Source of the DNA: Apoderus coryli
Taxonomy: Eukaryota; Arthropoda; Insecta; Coleoptera; Attelabidae
Assembly (NCBI GenBank): GCA_911728435.2
Contig: OU452198.1
Location: 3,472,001 to 3,536,000 of the forward strand
Direction of reading: 5' to 3'
Length of the DNA stretch: 64,000 nt
A program made the translations under genes and the position numbers. Under the pieces are notes generated by a model. The model saw only the letters and a program-made list of their open reading frames with translations. It was not told the DNA's origin and did not search any database. Below are positions 54,408-64,000 of this stretch, in pieces. Within the stretch, counting starts at the first letter, position 1. The number at the start of each line of letters is the position of its first letter.

Positions 54408-54665
54408 AGAGAGAGATGTTTTTGGCGACATCTAGCGTGAACAGGCAAGATGCCGGGTGAAACGCAGTTCACAAACGATGGCCGGACAAGAAATAACAAC
54501 TCCATTATATCCTATTGCCAACACTAGATGCGCCCGAATCCCCTAGCAGGGAGGCTTTATTTAAGAATTGAGTTGTTACTTCTTGTCCGGCCATCGTTTG
54601 TGAACTGCGTTTCACCCGGCATATTGCCTGTTCACGCTAGATGTCGCCAAAAACATCTATCTCTC
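54408..54665. repeat. 97-bp-arm palindrome sharing the GGCGACATCTAG end of family R
   Basis: Arms at about 54408-54503 and 54570-54665 surround about 65 bp. The outer part reads ATGTTTTTGGCGACATCTAG, close to ATGTGTTTGGCGACATCTAG of the hammerhead elements at 39.0 and 42.0 kb. The middle and the ribozyme are different or absent, so this may be a related element that kept only the 5' foldback. Confidence 0.6.
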
Positions 54666-54689
54666 AATCAATTCTCGTGCTAGTATAAG

Positions 54690-55400
54690 CTCGCTTATTT
54701 GTTTCAGGTATTTAGCAACTGGCACTTCATTCAAATCTCTGGCATTTGCTTTTCGAATGGGAGCCTCAACTGTAGCAAATATTTTAGCTGAGACTGTAAT
54801 GGTACTATGGGATGAGTTACAGCCCGAACATATGCGCTGATGACTTTTATAACATATGGAACTTTCCACATGTAATAGGTGCGATTGATCGAAAACATGT
54901 CCGCATTATTTGTCCAAAAAATTCTGGGTCCATGTTTTTTAATTATAAAAAATATTTCTCTGTAGTACTTCAAGGAATTGCAGATACCAATTATAAACTG
55001 ATTGCTATAGACGTAGGTGGCTATGGAAAACAGAGTGACAGCAGAACTTTCCAGTCCTCAGATTTTTATAAACTATTGACTACAAAAAAAATCGAAATAC
55101 CTGAGCCGTCTAATCTTCCAGGAACAAATACGAAGGCACCATATGTTTTTATAGGGGACGAAGCCTATCCATTTTTGGACTTTTTACTCAAACCTTTTGG
55201 AGGAAAACAGGTGAAATTGCCGGCGCCTATTGATGCTTGTAACAAGTTCCGACACGCTTTGTCTATGTCCACTCGTATTTAAAAGTTAAATGCATTATCG
55301 GCGCTTATAGGCGCGTGCTACCAGTAAGCAGAAAACCTGCGACTATCCTTATAAAGACAATGGCACAACTATGCAAATCCACTACTGTTTCTAATTAGCA
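54690..55400 (+). pseudogene. PIF/Harbinger transposase relic (HARBI1-like)
   Basis: Reads LATGTSFKSLAFAFRMGAST and VANILAETVMVLWDELQPEH (HTH-type N-terminal part). After a stop/frameshift near 54838 comes the DDE_Tnp_4 domain: FPHVIGAIDRKHVRI (first Asp; Gly of GAIDGKH changed to Arg), VLQGIADTNYKLIAIDVGGY (second Asp), GKQSDSRTFQSSDFYKLL and PYVFIGDEAYPFLDFLLKPF (GDEAY block). The C-terminal RKPATILIKTMAQL is in another frame near 55330-55395. The middle of the C-terminal part is lost. No inverted ends with a 3-bp target duplication were found. Confidence 0.85.
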
Positions 55401-55950
55401 AAGTATGGACAAGGTCTACATGCTGTTACCGACAGTCTATGCGTAAATTGCGAATCAATTAATGAATTTGCCTAAAAGCGACGTGTATTAAAATATAAAG
55501 AAAATCTCATTAAACTTCAATAAAGTTACCCACATCACCCCATATTTTGTATACCACAAAAAAAAAAACAGTAATACAAGCAGCATATTTGCGTTTAACC
55601 TCCATGACACGTTTTTTTTGTGTATAGTTGTTTTCAATTTCCATGCCATTTCCAACAATCTAACAACACAAATTCGATCACAGTTTGTCCATTTTGCTAA
55701 TGACATTTTAATAATTAAAAACAATCAATGTTCGAATCTGTGTTTATTTTTTTATAACAATTTACGTATAGGCCAGACGTAGATAGGGATTTGTAATTTT
55801 GATTTTAATGCCAAACGGATTAATCTAATCTATTGGCATTTCTAAATTGCAATATTCCACGCATGATGAGTTCGGCAGTATCCTTAATTACTTCTGGTTA
55901 GAGTGACATAAGTTCCTGAGTTTGTTATATAGAACACCACTACACTACAT
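55401..55950. other. intergenic, no gene recognised
   Basis: AT-rich; no coding or repeat signal recognised. Confidence 0.3.
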
Positions 55951-56026
55951 GTGCCACGATAGTTTAATTGGTTAAAACACCTGACCGGATATCGGGAGAT
56001 GTGGGTTCAAATACCACTTGTGTCAC
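55951..56026 (+). pseudogene. tRNA-like sequence (tRNA pseudogene or SINE head)
   Basis: The 76 bases can fold as a cloverleaf: acceptor GTGCCAC/GTGTCAC (one mismatch), D stem GTTT/AAAC, anticodon stem CCTGA/TCGGG around CCGGATA, T stem GTGG/CCAC with loop containing TTCAAAT. Box A (TAGTTTAATTGG) and box B (GGTTCAAATACC) of a pol III promoter are recognisable. The anticodon would be GGA, but position 33 is C rather than the near-invariant T, and the T loop is enlarged. So a working tRNA is unlikely; a pseudogene or tRNA-derived SINE is more likely. No duplicate copy was found in the window. Confidence 0.5.
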
Positions 56027-56755
56027 GAAATTTTTTTAATTCGTACAAGTTAGTTTATTTCATTTCTTTGTATATCGATGATATACTATACGCTGTCAAC
56101 TTAGTTGAATATCTTTGTTTGTTTATTTATATGTACGAGTATATACAGGGTGTCCCCTCTCAATTGGAAAAAACTTCTGGCGCATATTGAGGAACCATAA
56201 AGAAGCAGTTTGAGATAAGAGACTGATGTCCAGAAGTGCATGGTTTTCAAAATACAGGGTGTCAAAGTTTTTTTCAAAAAACCTTTTTTTATCAATATCT
56301 CAAAGACACGTTAACGTTAACCGATTTTCTTGAAATTCGCTGGTGATGTAAACTTAATGAGACGCTCAGTTAGCACTAATTAAATGTTAATTATGACTTC
56401 CAGTGGCGCCCCGGAGGACAGTTTCACGAATAAAAATGACAAAAAAATGTCCGCTACTGATTTTTTTGAAAATTTTATATTTTTTTTAAAGCTTAGTTAA
56501 AAATACAACTTTTTTGTCAATTGATATTTTTTTGTATCTCTCTCCGTTTCCGAAAAAAATTTTTTATTAAAAACTTTATTAAAAGGTTCATTATTATTAG
56601 AAAGAAAAACAAGGAGGCTTTTTTACAAATAATTTATTATTAATAGTGAAAATCTAAAACAAAACAATATTGTCATGGTAACACATGTCAAACTTTTGTA
56701 AAAGTGTCAGTTTATAAGTACTTAATTATCTTCAAATGTTACACTAATTGCAAAA

Positions 56756-58256
56756 ATGAATCGTTTTGAATCAGCCGAGCTGATTTTTTAAGTATAATCT
56801 TCACGAGCGATGAAAAAGGATTTTCACGCGAGGGGACATTCAGTCCTCGTAATAACCACGAGTGGAGCGAACAAAATCCCCATGCTACGCACATCAGAGG
56901 ATATCAGCAGAAGTTTGGTGTTAAATGTTTTGAAAATTTATTCTTCTACTCAGATAGCATGTTTGATCGGTTGATAGTCTTTATAATGTAATATTGTATT
57001 AAGCATAAAAATTTTAACATTAAAAATGGAGAGTCTTAAACTTATGCATCTTAACATAATTATACCAAAGTTTTCTGATTTTAAGTCTTAGATAGTGGAG
57101 AATGATCTGGATATTGTGGGCGTGACGGAAACATGGCTAACGCAGGCTATTCCTGATTTTGTTTTAAACATTGATGGATATCGCATCATTCGAAGTGACA
57201 GACCAAATTCTCGAGGTGGAGGAGTGTTAATTTATATTAAGAGTCATATTGACTTCCAAGAAATTTTTGATTTTGATTGTTTTTATTCAGATCAAATCTG
57301 GATACAGTTTAAAATAAATAATATTAAGAGTATAGTTGGAGTTATCTACAGACCACCAGATCAAACTCAAATTTCGAGCTTTACTTCAGAATTTGAATCT
57401 AATATTTCTAAAGCACTCGTAAATTGTAAAAACTTTGTGTGCATGGGAGATTTTAATATAAATGTGTTTAATTTTAATTGTAATAACGCTCAAAATTTCT
57501 TAACTATACTTGGCGATTATAATTTAAAGCAAATCATAGACGAACCTACCAGACCCGGTCCTGGCATGAATTCTGTGATAGATCTTATCAGGAATTGTTA
57601 AATATTCCTTTTGACAATATATTTTACGAATATGATTTGAATAAAAAAGTTGCTTTGTTTAATACTTATTTGGTAGATATTTTTAATCATCATGCCCCTT
57701 TGAGAACTGTTAGAATAACGAAAAATAGGGCTCCATGGGCAACTGAACAATTTAAAAATCTGCAGAAAACCAGAAATAAATTGCTTCGGAAAGCGCAGGT
57801 TTACTGGGCGACCATTTGATTGCGCCGTACGTTCTATCTGATCACCTCAACGGGAACAGCTCTAGTTTTTTAGCGAGATATTCTGGCCGAGCTGCTGGAA
57901 GATGTACCCCTCCAGTTGCGTAGAGAGGCCTAGTTCCAACATGATGGTTGTCCAGCGCATTTTGCGGACCAAACCTACAACAACAGGTGGATTGGTAGAG
58001 GTGGTCCTGTCCCTTGGCCAGTAAGGTCGCCGGACTTAGCCCCCCTGGACTTTTTTCTTTGGTGCAAAATGGAACCGTTGATCTATGCAACTCCTGTGCC
58101 GACAATGGAAAACCAGTTGCTAGAGTTGTGGTGGCAGCGGAATTTATCGCGAACGATCCAATCGTGTTTGCAAGGATGCGCGAATCTTGGCTCTACAGGT
58201 GCAGAAAATGCATCCAAATGCATGGTGAACACTTTGAGCATTTGCTCCACTATTAA
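56756..58256 (+). pseudogene. DUF4817-type transposase relic, split by a retrotransposon
   Basis: ATG at 56756 opens MNRFESAELIF then stops. A second piece reads HEWSEQNPHATHIRGYQQKF near 56855-56920. After the retrotransposon insert the frame resumes near 57803: GDHLIAPYVLSDHLNG, LAELLEDVPLQLRRE, a stop, FQHDGCPAHFADQTYNNRWI (second Asp kept), GRGGPVPWPVRSPDLAPLDF (third Asp) and, in another frame, the C-terminus to the stop near 58256. The N-terminal half of the DDE domain, with the first Asp, is deleted. Confidence 0.75.
56930..57803 (+). pseudogene. non-LTR retrotransposon 5' fragment with AP-endonuclease
   Basis: The ORF starts near 57026 (LKLMHLNIIIPKFSDFKS, stop, IVENDLDIVGVTETWL) and runs through the AP-like endonuclease: TETWL (catalytic Glu), SRGGGVLIYIKSHIDF, VGVIYRPPDQ, NFVCMGDFNINVFNF (GDFN block) and DEPTRPGPGMNSVIDLI (the late SxIDLI block). 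A deletion near 57600 removes the last His block. A post-EN segment HHAPLRTVRITKNRAPW follows before the transposase resumes. Unusually, the 5' end is present and the RT is missing, so the insert lost its 3' part by deletion after arrival. Confidence 0.78.
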
Positions 58257-58629
58257 TAATCAATTATTTGTAAAAAAGCCTCCTTGTTTTTCTTTCTAAT
58301 AATAATGAACTTATAATAAAAATTTTTTCTCGAAAACGGAGAGAGATACTAAAAAATATCAAGTGACAAAAAAGTTGTATTTTTAACTGAGGTTTCTAAA
58401 AAATATATAAAATTTTCAAAAAATCAGTAGCGTACATTTTTTTGTCATTTTTATTCGTGACACTGTCCCCCAGCGTCTTATTAAGCTTACATCACCAGCG
58501 AATTTCAAGAAAATCGGTTAACGTTAACGTGTCTTTGAGATATTGATAAAAAAAGGTCAAACTGCTTGTCTATGGTTCCTCAATATGCCCCAGAACTTTT
58601 TTTCAATTGAGAGGGGACACCCTGTAGAT

Positions 58630-59580
58630 ATATAAACTTTTGAACTGAGATCATTCTTAGGATCCTGGGGTCATGAAATGAAGGACTGCATAAAAATGTT
58701 TCAAAATGTCGTTCTGTAAACTTTTCAAACAACCCTTGAGAGTGTTCGAGATTTTTTTTTATGTCTGTTCCAAAAAAAAAACAATACTTCTAATGTCCCT
58801 CGTTGTCGGGATTTGCGTGCCATTCCAAATTGTTTGTTAGTCATTATGTATATCTATCAATCAAGTTGGCTTTACGAACTTGTGTTTTGTTGGCAAATTC
58901 AACATTTTTCAGACAATGGAATTTTGCCATTTAAAAACATTTATAAGGTCCGATGAAAAAATAATTGCCAACAAATTATTTATCACGATTGTGAATTTCA
59001 AATAATAAAACCAATGCGAGAATGAAGCACTAAATTTTGAATCAAACCTGCATTAAAAGTAGAAGATTTCCGGTTATACCGGAAGTTAATATCAACTTTC
59101 TTATTTTAAATAGAACACCCTATATACAGGGTGTCCATGAAATAACCGTACAACGCTAGTGTTAATTGGGTTGTTTTAGCAAAACCAGACTTTAAATATA
59201 CCAGACTTTGATGTTTCTAAACTGTTTTAGAATTACCATTAAAAGGTCAAGATTATATGTCTAATCATGCTACGAAATTATGATTTTTCACGGGACCAAT
59301 TATTTTATGCCAAAAGAATTGAAAATAAAGTCAATTCAATTCAAAAACAGGTGATGATAGGTACAGGGCTACGACAATTTGAAATAAAAAAATATATATC
59401 AACTTCCGCTATAACCGGAAATGGCATAACTGTCACAATATCATAGACTGATGCGCTAAGTTTGCTCAAAACTTCTATACATGAATAAATTCAAAATAGA
59501 TGATGATTTTTACTGCAAACGGCAACATTTATTGATTTTTATCGGAATAACATTTAGAGGTTTGGTGAAATTGGCTAAAA
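58630..59580. other. intergenic, 3' flank of the second Ly6 gene
   Basis: Two facing transposon-like ends, CACCCTATATACAGGGTG, meet near 59116-59131, as if two CAGGGTG elements were joined end to end. No gene is seen; 59530-59580 would be 3' UTR of the minus-strand Ly6 gene. Confidence 0.35.
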
Positions 59581-59807
59581 CTATTTAATAAAAAACGTAA
59601 TAACAACAAACAAAAGTAAAATAAAACAATGATTGCTATGAAATGTCCTCGCAGCATTACAAAAATCCGTTTGACATTCGAAACAGGTGGTTGATTTTCC
59701 GAAACTCTCAGGTGAAGTTCGACTCTGGATAGCCAAATTAGCACATGTATCGTTCAGGTTACTGAGAGCACATCTTCTGGTGTATACTGTACGATGCGTA
59801 ATTACAT
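59581..59807 (-). CDS. second Ly6/uPAR three-finger protein, last exon
   Basis: On the minus strand a splice acceptor (TCTATTCCAG, ending at 59808) leads into a phase-1 exon. It reads VITHRTVYTRRCALSNLNDT, CANLAIQSRTSPESFGKSTT, CFECQTDFCNAA, then a hydrophobic tail (NHCFILLLFVVITFFIK) and stop TAG (59583-59581). The cysteine order RRC, DTC, CFEC, DFCN is the C-terminal half of a Ly6 domain, and the tail fits a GPI-anchor signal. The layout matches the last exons of the gene at 48.4-52.3 kb (phase 1, CxxC...xCN, hydrophobic end). The two genes are convergent, suggesting a local Ly6 cluster. The upstream exon or exons were not found: a candidate at about 59955-60075 has splice-like ends but the wrong phase. 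Confidence 0.75.
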
Positions 59808-59819
59808 CTGGAATAGAAA

Positions 59820-60780
59820 AGAATATTTAGAATGACTGCAATTCTTTGACACTTTTGGTGCGGTGATGAATACGAGAGGAGGTGAAAAAGTTCGTGGAAT
59901 AGAGAAGAAGAACGTCAAAACTATTTTTCTTTTCCAAAATATATTCTCCTACATGCTAATAGATTTTCAGATTACCTTGTTCATTTCTTTCCTAACTCTA
60001 TATTCATTTTTGGAAATATGCGTGTTGCTTGATAATAGCCCAAGGCCGCAGGGGTATATCTTGATGTCATTTTTCTCTAAATAAATTCCTAAGAAAACTG
60101 TAATTTACATTTACGTTCGCAATAGTGAATTTAGTAGACGTGTACAGCGCAATAAAAAATGAGCAACACCCCATAACAGAGCAGCGCAGGAATTATACTG
60201 ACCATTTAAGTTTCAGTGAAAGATTCATTAAATTTTCAGAACTGCATGCGGCCCCGCTACAGGATAACTAATTAAGGGAAATTTGGCACATCAATCTCCT
60301 TCAAGAAATTAATGTTTCAGCCTTTCAATTCCAAACTTTATAATGGCTACTATATAGACTGTGTGTCTGGTGTGTTTTGAATTTATGCTTAAGCTGATTA
60401 TTAAATATTAAAGAAAACATAACATTATAATTTAAAAGAGTTTTTTTTTACTTATTTATAATTATACAGTGAGGCCAAAAAGTCACGTAAAAAATCCGAT
60501 AAAATTTGAAGGGACATAAACGCTCGTACTATCATTTTGGTTTTAAGTTGACTGTTTTTTGAAGTGACATAAAAGTATACGGGGACGATCGTCCATAAAT
60601 GTAATTGCATATATTTTGTTTATGGAACTCCATAAAAAAAGCGACTGGTTTATGAAAACTACAGGGTTTTTCACGCTATACGACATGGAATAATGCGCGG
60701 CTAAACTATTTAATTTCCTAAAAGTTTTATTCATGGGTTCGATAAACATTATTTTTGGCTACATTTTAAAAATATTGTGA
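59820..60780. other. probable intron or intergenic DNA upstream of the second Ly6 exon
   Basis: No Cys-rich exon could be fitted here. Mostly AT-rich unique-looking DNA. Confidence 0.3.
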
Positions 60781-61424
60781 ATCTATACAGTGTCCCAAAT
60801 ATAAGAAATGAACCATAGTTTTGTGTTTTTAAATAGTATATGAATATATTTTTAGATTCCCCGTTCAAAATAAACCTAACTTTCATTAAAGTACATCTCA
60901 ACTAAACCTGAAAGTTTTTTAAATACTTCACTTTTTATCAAAATATAGACATAATTTGAATGAAAAAATTCACACATATTGGTTTGTTATTTTTAAGCCA
61001 GTTTCGGCTGACAAATATACCCACTTATCACTTGTTACGCCAAATATAAAAAAAAACCCAATACTAAATACAGGGTGTCCAATAATATAAGTTATATGAC
61101 CGTAAAGTTTAATTCTAAATGACTAGTTTATTTCAAATGGATCATTCGGTATATAAGGCCAAATTAGATGCAAAAAGTAATTATCTGTCAAATATTATAA
61201 TACTTTCCTATGGATAACTCTTGACGTTTTCGTGGAAAATGCACATATTCATAATATTTTGTAATTGAACCTGTTAATTTCCACCACCCTGGATTTGATG
61301 ATGATGAAATTAATTATATATTAATAAATATAAGGTTTTCCTATAGATATGTATATTTTTAATATTACATAGAAAAAGCACATATTAGTAGTAAAAGGAA
61401 GAATTTTTCAAAATTAGAATATTT

Positions 61425-61682
61425 GTTGAAGTGGTAATAATTATATTTTAAAAAATTTTCCCACGAAATGGTAAGATTAACAAACCTTCTACATTCAAGA
61501 ATAGTATAACTCATTAGCATAACTCTGTTTTAGATTATATAGATGTTTAATTCGATGGTATTCTTGTATTAAGTCACTGATGATGAGACTTTAAGTCTTG
61601 AAACATGTATGACTCTCATAGTGTTCTGAGTTGAACATATATATAAAGAATTTTGTGGAGTAGACGACGTTTCATTTCTTAT
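61425..61682 (+). mobile_element. hammerhead retroelement family P1, 5'-truncated copy with target duplication
   Basis: A 258-bp insertion in a family C arm; the uninterrupted sequence is present at about 12.34 kb (reverse) and, more distantly, at 11.74 kb. The target ATTAGAATATTT (61413-61424) is repeated as ATTATAATATTT (61683-61694), a 12-bp duplication with one later change. The insert starts within P1 (matching from about 6130 of copy 1) and ends after GTGGAGTAGACG. It contains a hammerhead motif. 5' truncation plus a duplicated target is the mark of target-primed reverse transcription. Confidence 0.8.
61572..61614 (+). ncRNA. type I hammerhead ribozyme motif, P1 copy
   Basis: Stem I AGTCA (61572-61576) pairs with TGACT (61610-61614); CTGATGA (61577-61583); stem II GAGAC/GTCTT around TTTAA; GAAA (61600-61603); palindromic stem III ACATGT; cleavage triplet GTA (predicted cut after A61609). 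GTA is an allowed NUH site. Layout is the same as the 6.3-kb copy. Confidence 0.72.
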
Positions 61683-62092
61683 ATTATAATATTTGTCAAA
61701 TCAGCCATGAGAATTTGAAAAAACCATATATTTAAACAATAACATAATAAATAAATACATTTTTAATTGATGGAACGATTTTCACAGATATTTAGATCCC
61801 ATTTCAGTTTGTTTACTGGTCTTATATCTGAATTGGTTACTATTGAAGCCATTTTGTGGAAGGTTAATATGGAATTATTGCCTGATATAAGATTAATTAA
61901 CATAATACATGATATACTGGTCATAATTTTCCGAAATTAATTAACATCTTTACACACATAATAAATATAATATGTTCCTGTTTGTATTTAATATTGTTTA
62001 TAGGTTAGAGTTAACTATTTTCCCATTTCAATCAGCTGTGGGCAACTTGACATTATAATTGCACTGTCGGATCAGCTGAGGCTAAGCCTATA

Positions 62093-62210
62093 ATTATGCC
62101 ATTATTATTACCTCTTTTATAAAATCAATTCTTTAGGTCTGCTATCGGAAATTATGTCATTAGTATTATTACTTCTTTTGTATGATTAATTCTATAGATC
62201 TGTTATCGAA
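62093..62210. repeat. 59-bp direct repeat, two copies
   Basis: ATTATGCCATTATTATTACC... (62093-62151) and ATTATGTCATTAGTATTATT... (62152-62210) are diverged tandem copies ending in CTGCTATCGGAA / CTGTTATCGAAG. Confidence 0.7.
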
Positions 62211-64000
62211 GATCGTTTAAGTAATGTGATTCCTTTTTCCGAGTGGTGACAGTTGGTTGTAGGTAAATGTTCCCTTTTGAAGTTTGTCGCGCTTATGAGT
62301 CGAGTTGGTTAGTTGGAGTAATCGATTATTGTGTCGATATTGACATTGGTATGAATGTTATTGATCTGAAGAATGAGTGAGTGATGTGAGGAATTTTGCA
62401 GGCTCTATTGCTAACATCTAATAGTCGACGGTAATCAGTACACTAATGGCCAACTGATTGACAGTTACAGTTCTATATTCAGTTGAATTAGGTTACATCC
62501 CTATTTGAAAATTCTGGATTTTGCGAGAATATAAGTATGACCTGGCATTTTTCTTCTTTTATGTGTGTCTCAACTAACATTTTATTTAGAAGTTTGAGGC
62601 GTAACATTCAGAAAATCGCAATCACCAACCAGTGAACAAGAACCCTAAGTCGCACCGATCAAGGAAATTGGAAACGCAAAACAGTGTGCAAGAAGTAGGT
62701 ACATTATGGATATGGGCAGGAGCCCAGCTGCACTTTAATGTGCGTCCGTAAAAATTCAACTGGAAACTGGCTAAATACCTACTGGTGAAGGCCAATATCA
62801 AACAACAAAAAAAAAAACCTGGCATTTGTTTATTTTACACGTTGTACAGTAAATGTTCCCCTATTTTATTAGCAACGTCTCCGAATTGGGATTTTGTTGG
62901 AAACTTTACATAATGTGAGAATATTTTATCGTATTAGTAAGTTTTACGTTTGTTGAGTAATCTTCTCACAAGTCGGCATTTTTCCGGATTGAATGTACTC
63001 GTGGTACCGAAGTGAGTAGCCATTTTCAGTATTCTAGAATTTTCTCTAGTTTTCTTTTACGTTCTTTAGTGGGCTGAACCGAATTTCGACCAACAACAAC
63101 TGGTTGGAGAATTATGGAAGAGTTATATAGCTCTGACTCACATTTAAGCCACATACCAACAACGTAAGTTGATTGTTCAAGTTTCTATGTCACGTGTTTC
63201 TCTAAGTACACGTTGAGAGTGTGGTTTTGATTCTAATAACGTTGAATTATTTCAGGGCTTTTTCTTTCTTTTTATGGATAGTTTTACGACTAGTTTTGCG
63301 TTTGCGTTTTACGTTCTACGTTTTGTTTGTTTCTACCTTTACCTGGTAAACATTCACCAGCTAAATACGTGAAGAAGAGTTGTTAAGTTGTTTGCTGCTG
63401 GAAGTTTGCCACAACGTGAGTCGAAGTAGACACTTGGGTTGGTATTTTGGTCATCGTTGGAGAAATTAGGACGTGTATGGCAGTGGACTGATGCGATGGT
63501 AATGGATGATGAGATCTAGACCCAAATCAGAATGAGTACCACTCAGAATTAATATTATATATGATTCTCTCTAATTGCTGTCGTATTAATTCAAGTTAGT
63601 TAATTAATCACACGCCATACCTTAACTCGATTAACTGACTCAAGTGACAAGTTTTTACTCAGAACTAGAAGTGGCGAAGTTCTGCCAGCTTCCGATAAGT
63701 TTAAGTAATAATTATTGTAAATTTCGAGATCTCGAAAAGTTAGGTATTTAGTGCTGTTTTAATTAGTATTGCAATTTAATATTTATTATTGAGTACACAT
63801 ATATATTTTGAAGAGCAATTGATAACTTTACCGTTATTTTATTAGAAAATTTAACTGATTAGTTTTCATTTTTCATGATGGTTTAACCAATTGATGATTG
63901 AACAGTGATTGACTGTATAGATTGTTGTTGAATAGTTCAATTGTTTTATAAACATAGAATTAGTTGAGTAAATTTATTCGAGCTGGTTGAGTTCTTGCAT
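62211..64000. other. low-repeat region, no gene recognised
   Basis: Slightly less AT-rich, with several short frames and no transposon ends. A minus-strand Cys-rich frame at 62622-62825 does not match Ly6 spacing and ends in a poly-A/T run. It could hold noncoding exons or a promoter, but nothing supports a specific call. Confidence 0.3.

Larger units (their letters stand above)
56146..58624 (+). mobile_element. DUF4817-type transposon (family B), interrupted
   Basis: Starts CAGGGTGTCCCCTCTCAATT and ends with its reverse complement, TA on both sides (56144-56145, 58625-58626). Inverted arms extend to about 56637 on the left and from about 58259 on the right (roughly 490 and 370 bp, differing by indels). 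Inside are a broken DUF4817-type transposase and a retrotransposon fragment. Same architecture as the 6.4-kb element but clearly a different family. Confidence 0.8.
60785..61775. repeat. family C arm (DUF4817-related), interrupted
   Basis: Starts ACAGTGTCCCAAATATAAGA and parallels the arms at 11.1-11.8 kb and (inverted) 12.3-12.96 kb through TAAATATACCCACTTATCAC, AAAAAGCACATATT and GCCATGAGAATTTGA. It is split at 61425-61682 by a hammerhead element. Confidence 0.7.

Noticed and set aside
59955..60075. Possible middle exon of the minus-strand Ly6 gene (FLGIYLEKNDIKIYPCG...)
   Set aside because: It has an AG before and GT after, but joining to the exon at 59807 puts the reading frame into a stop, and the cysteine spacing does not fit.
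62622..62825. Cys-rich minus-strand ORF (KCSWAPAHIHNVPTSC...CDLGF) as a third Ly6 gene
   Set aside because: The cysteine pattern lacks CxxC and the final CN, there is no tail, and it begins in a homopolymer tract.

Overview
The window is a piece of an AT-rich, intron-bearing animal genome that is almost certainly from an insect. Evidence: two split genes for Ly6/uPAR three-finger proteins with insect-type architecture, mariner, piggyBac, Harbinger, pogo/Tigger and DUF4817-type transposases of arthropod type, and many broken non-LTR retrotransposons. The dense old-and-young repeat mosaic and the repeated GTAGGTAC-type filler would fit a beetle, but the order is a guess. No bacterial operon, rRNA gene or CRISPR array is seen.

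Layout. 1-4 kb: decayed pogo-like transposase, a mariner-like scrap and a non-LTR RT fragment. 5.3-10.5 kb: a Helentron-type (HINE/DINE-1-like) element that was hit by a hammerhead-ribozyme retroelement, which was itself hit by a DUF4817 DNA transposon with an intact two-exon transposase gene. 11-16 kb: DUF4817, Ty3-like and non-LTR relics. 16.9-19.2 and 22.7-25.0 kb: two more HINE copies with a 533-bp tandem core. 19.5 kb: piggyBac relic. 20.0-21.8 kb: an element with 580-bp inverted ends and an unrecognised coding relic. 25.8-28.3 kb: non-LTR fragment and a mariner with an intact transposase. 29-35.4 kb: several non-LTR pieces, a copia relic and a Crypton-like tyrosine-recombinase fragment. 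37.4 kb: palindromic MITE. 39.0 and 42.0 kb: two short retroelements with clear hammerhead ribozymes and target-site duplications. 40.7 kb: solo LTR. 43.2-47.0 kb: a 1.9-kb tandem duplication carrying two half-mariner ORFs. 47.9-52.3 kb: last three coding exons of a Ly6 gene (+), its introns filled with a minisatellite and retrotransposon debris. 52.6-58.6 kb: hammerhead foldback, R1/I-type RNase H fragment, palindromes, Harbinger relic, tRNA-like sequence, DUF4817 relic with a retrotransposon inside. 59.6 kb: last exon of a second Ly6 gene (-), convergent with the first. 60.8-61.8 kb: repeat with a third intact-looking hammerhead element. 62-64 kb: low repeat density, nothing recognised.

The most interesting system is the set of hammerhead-ribozyme mobile elements (five ribozyme motifs, two families). 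At least four copies have the features of retrotransposed insertions: 12-15 bp target duplications, 5' truncation, and in one case a 330-bp tandem period with 5' inversion next to the predicted self-cleavage site. This matches what is known of metazoan retrozymes and Penelope-associated hammerheads. No Penelope RT/GIY-YIG ORF is present in the window. All assignments come from reading the sequence; no database search was run.
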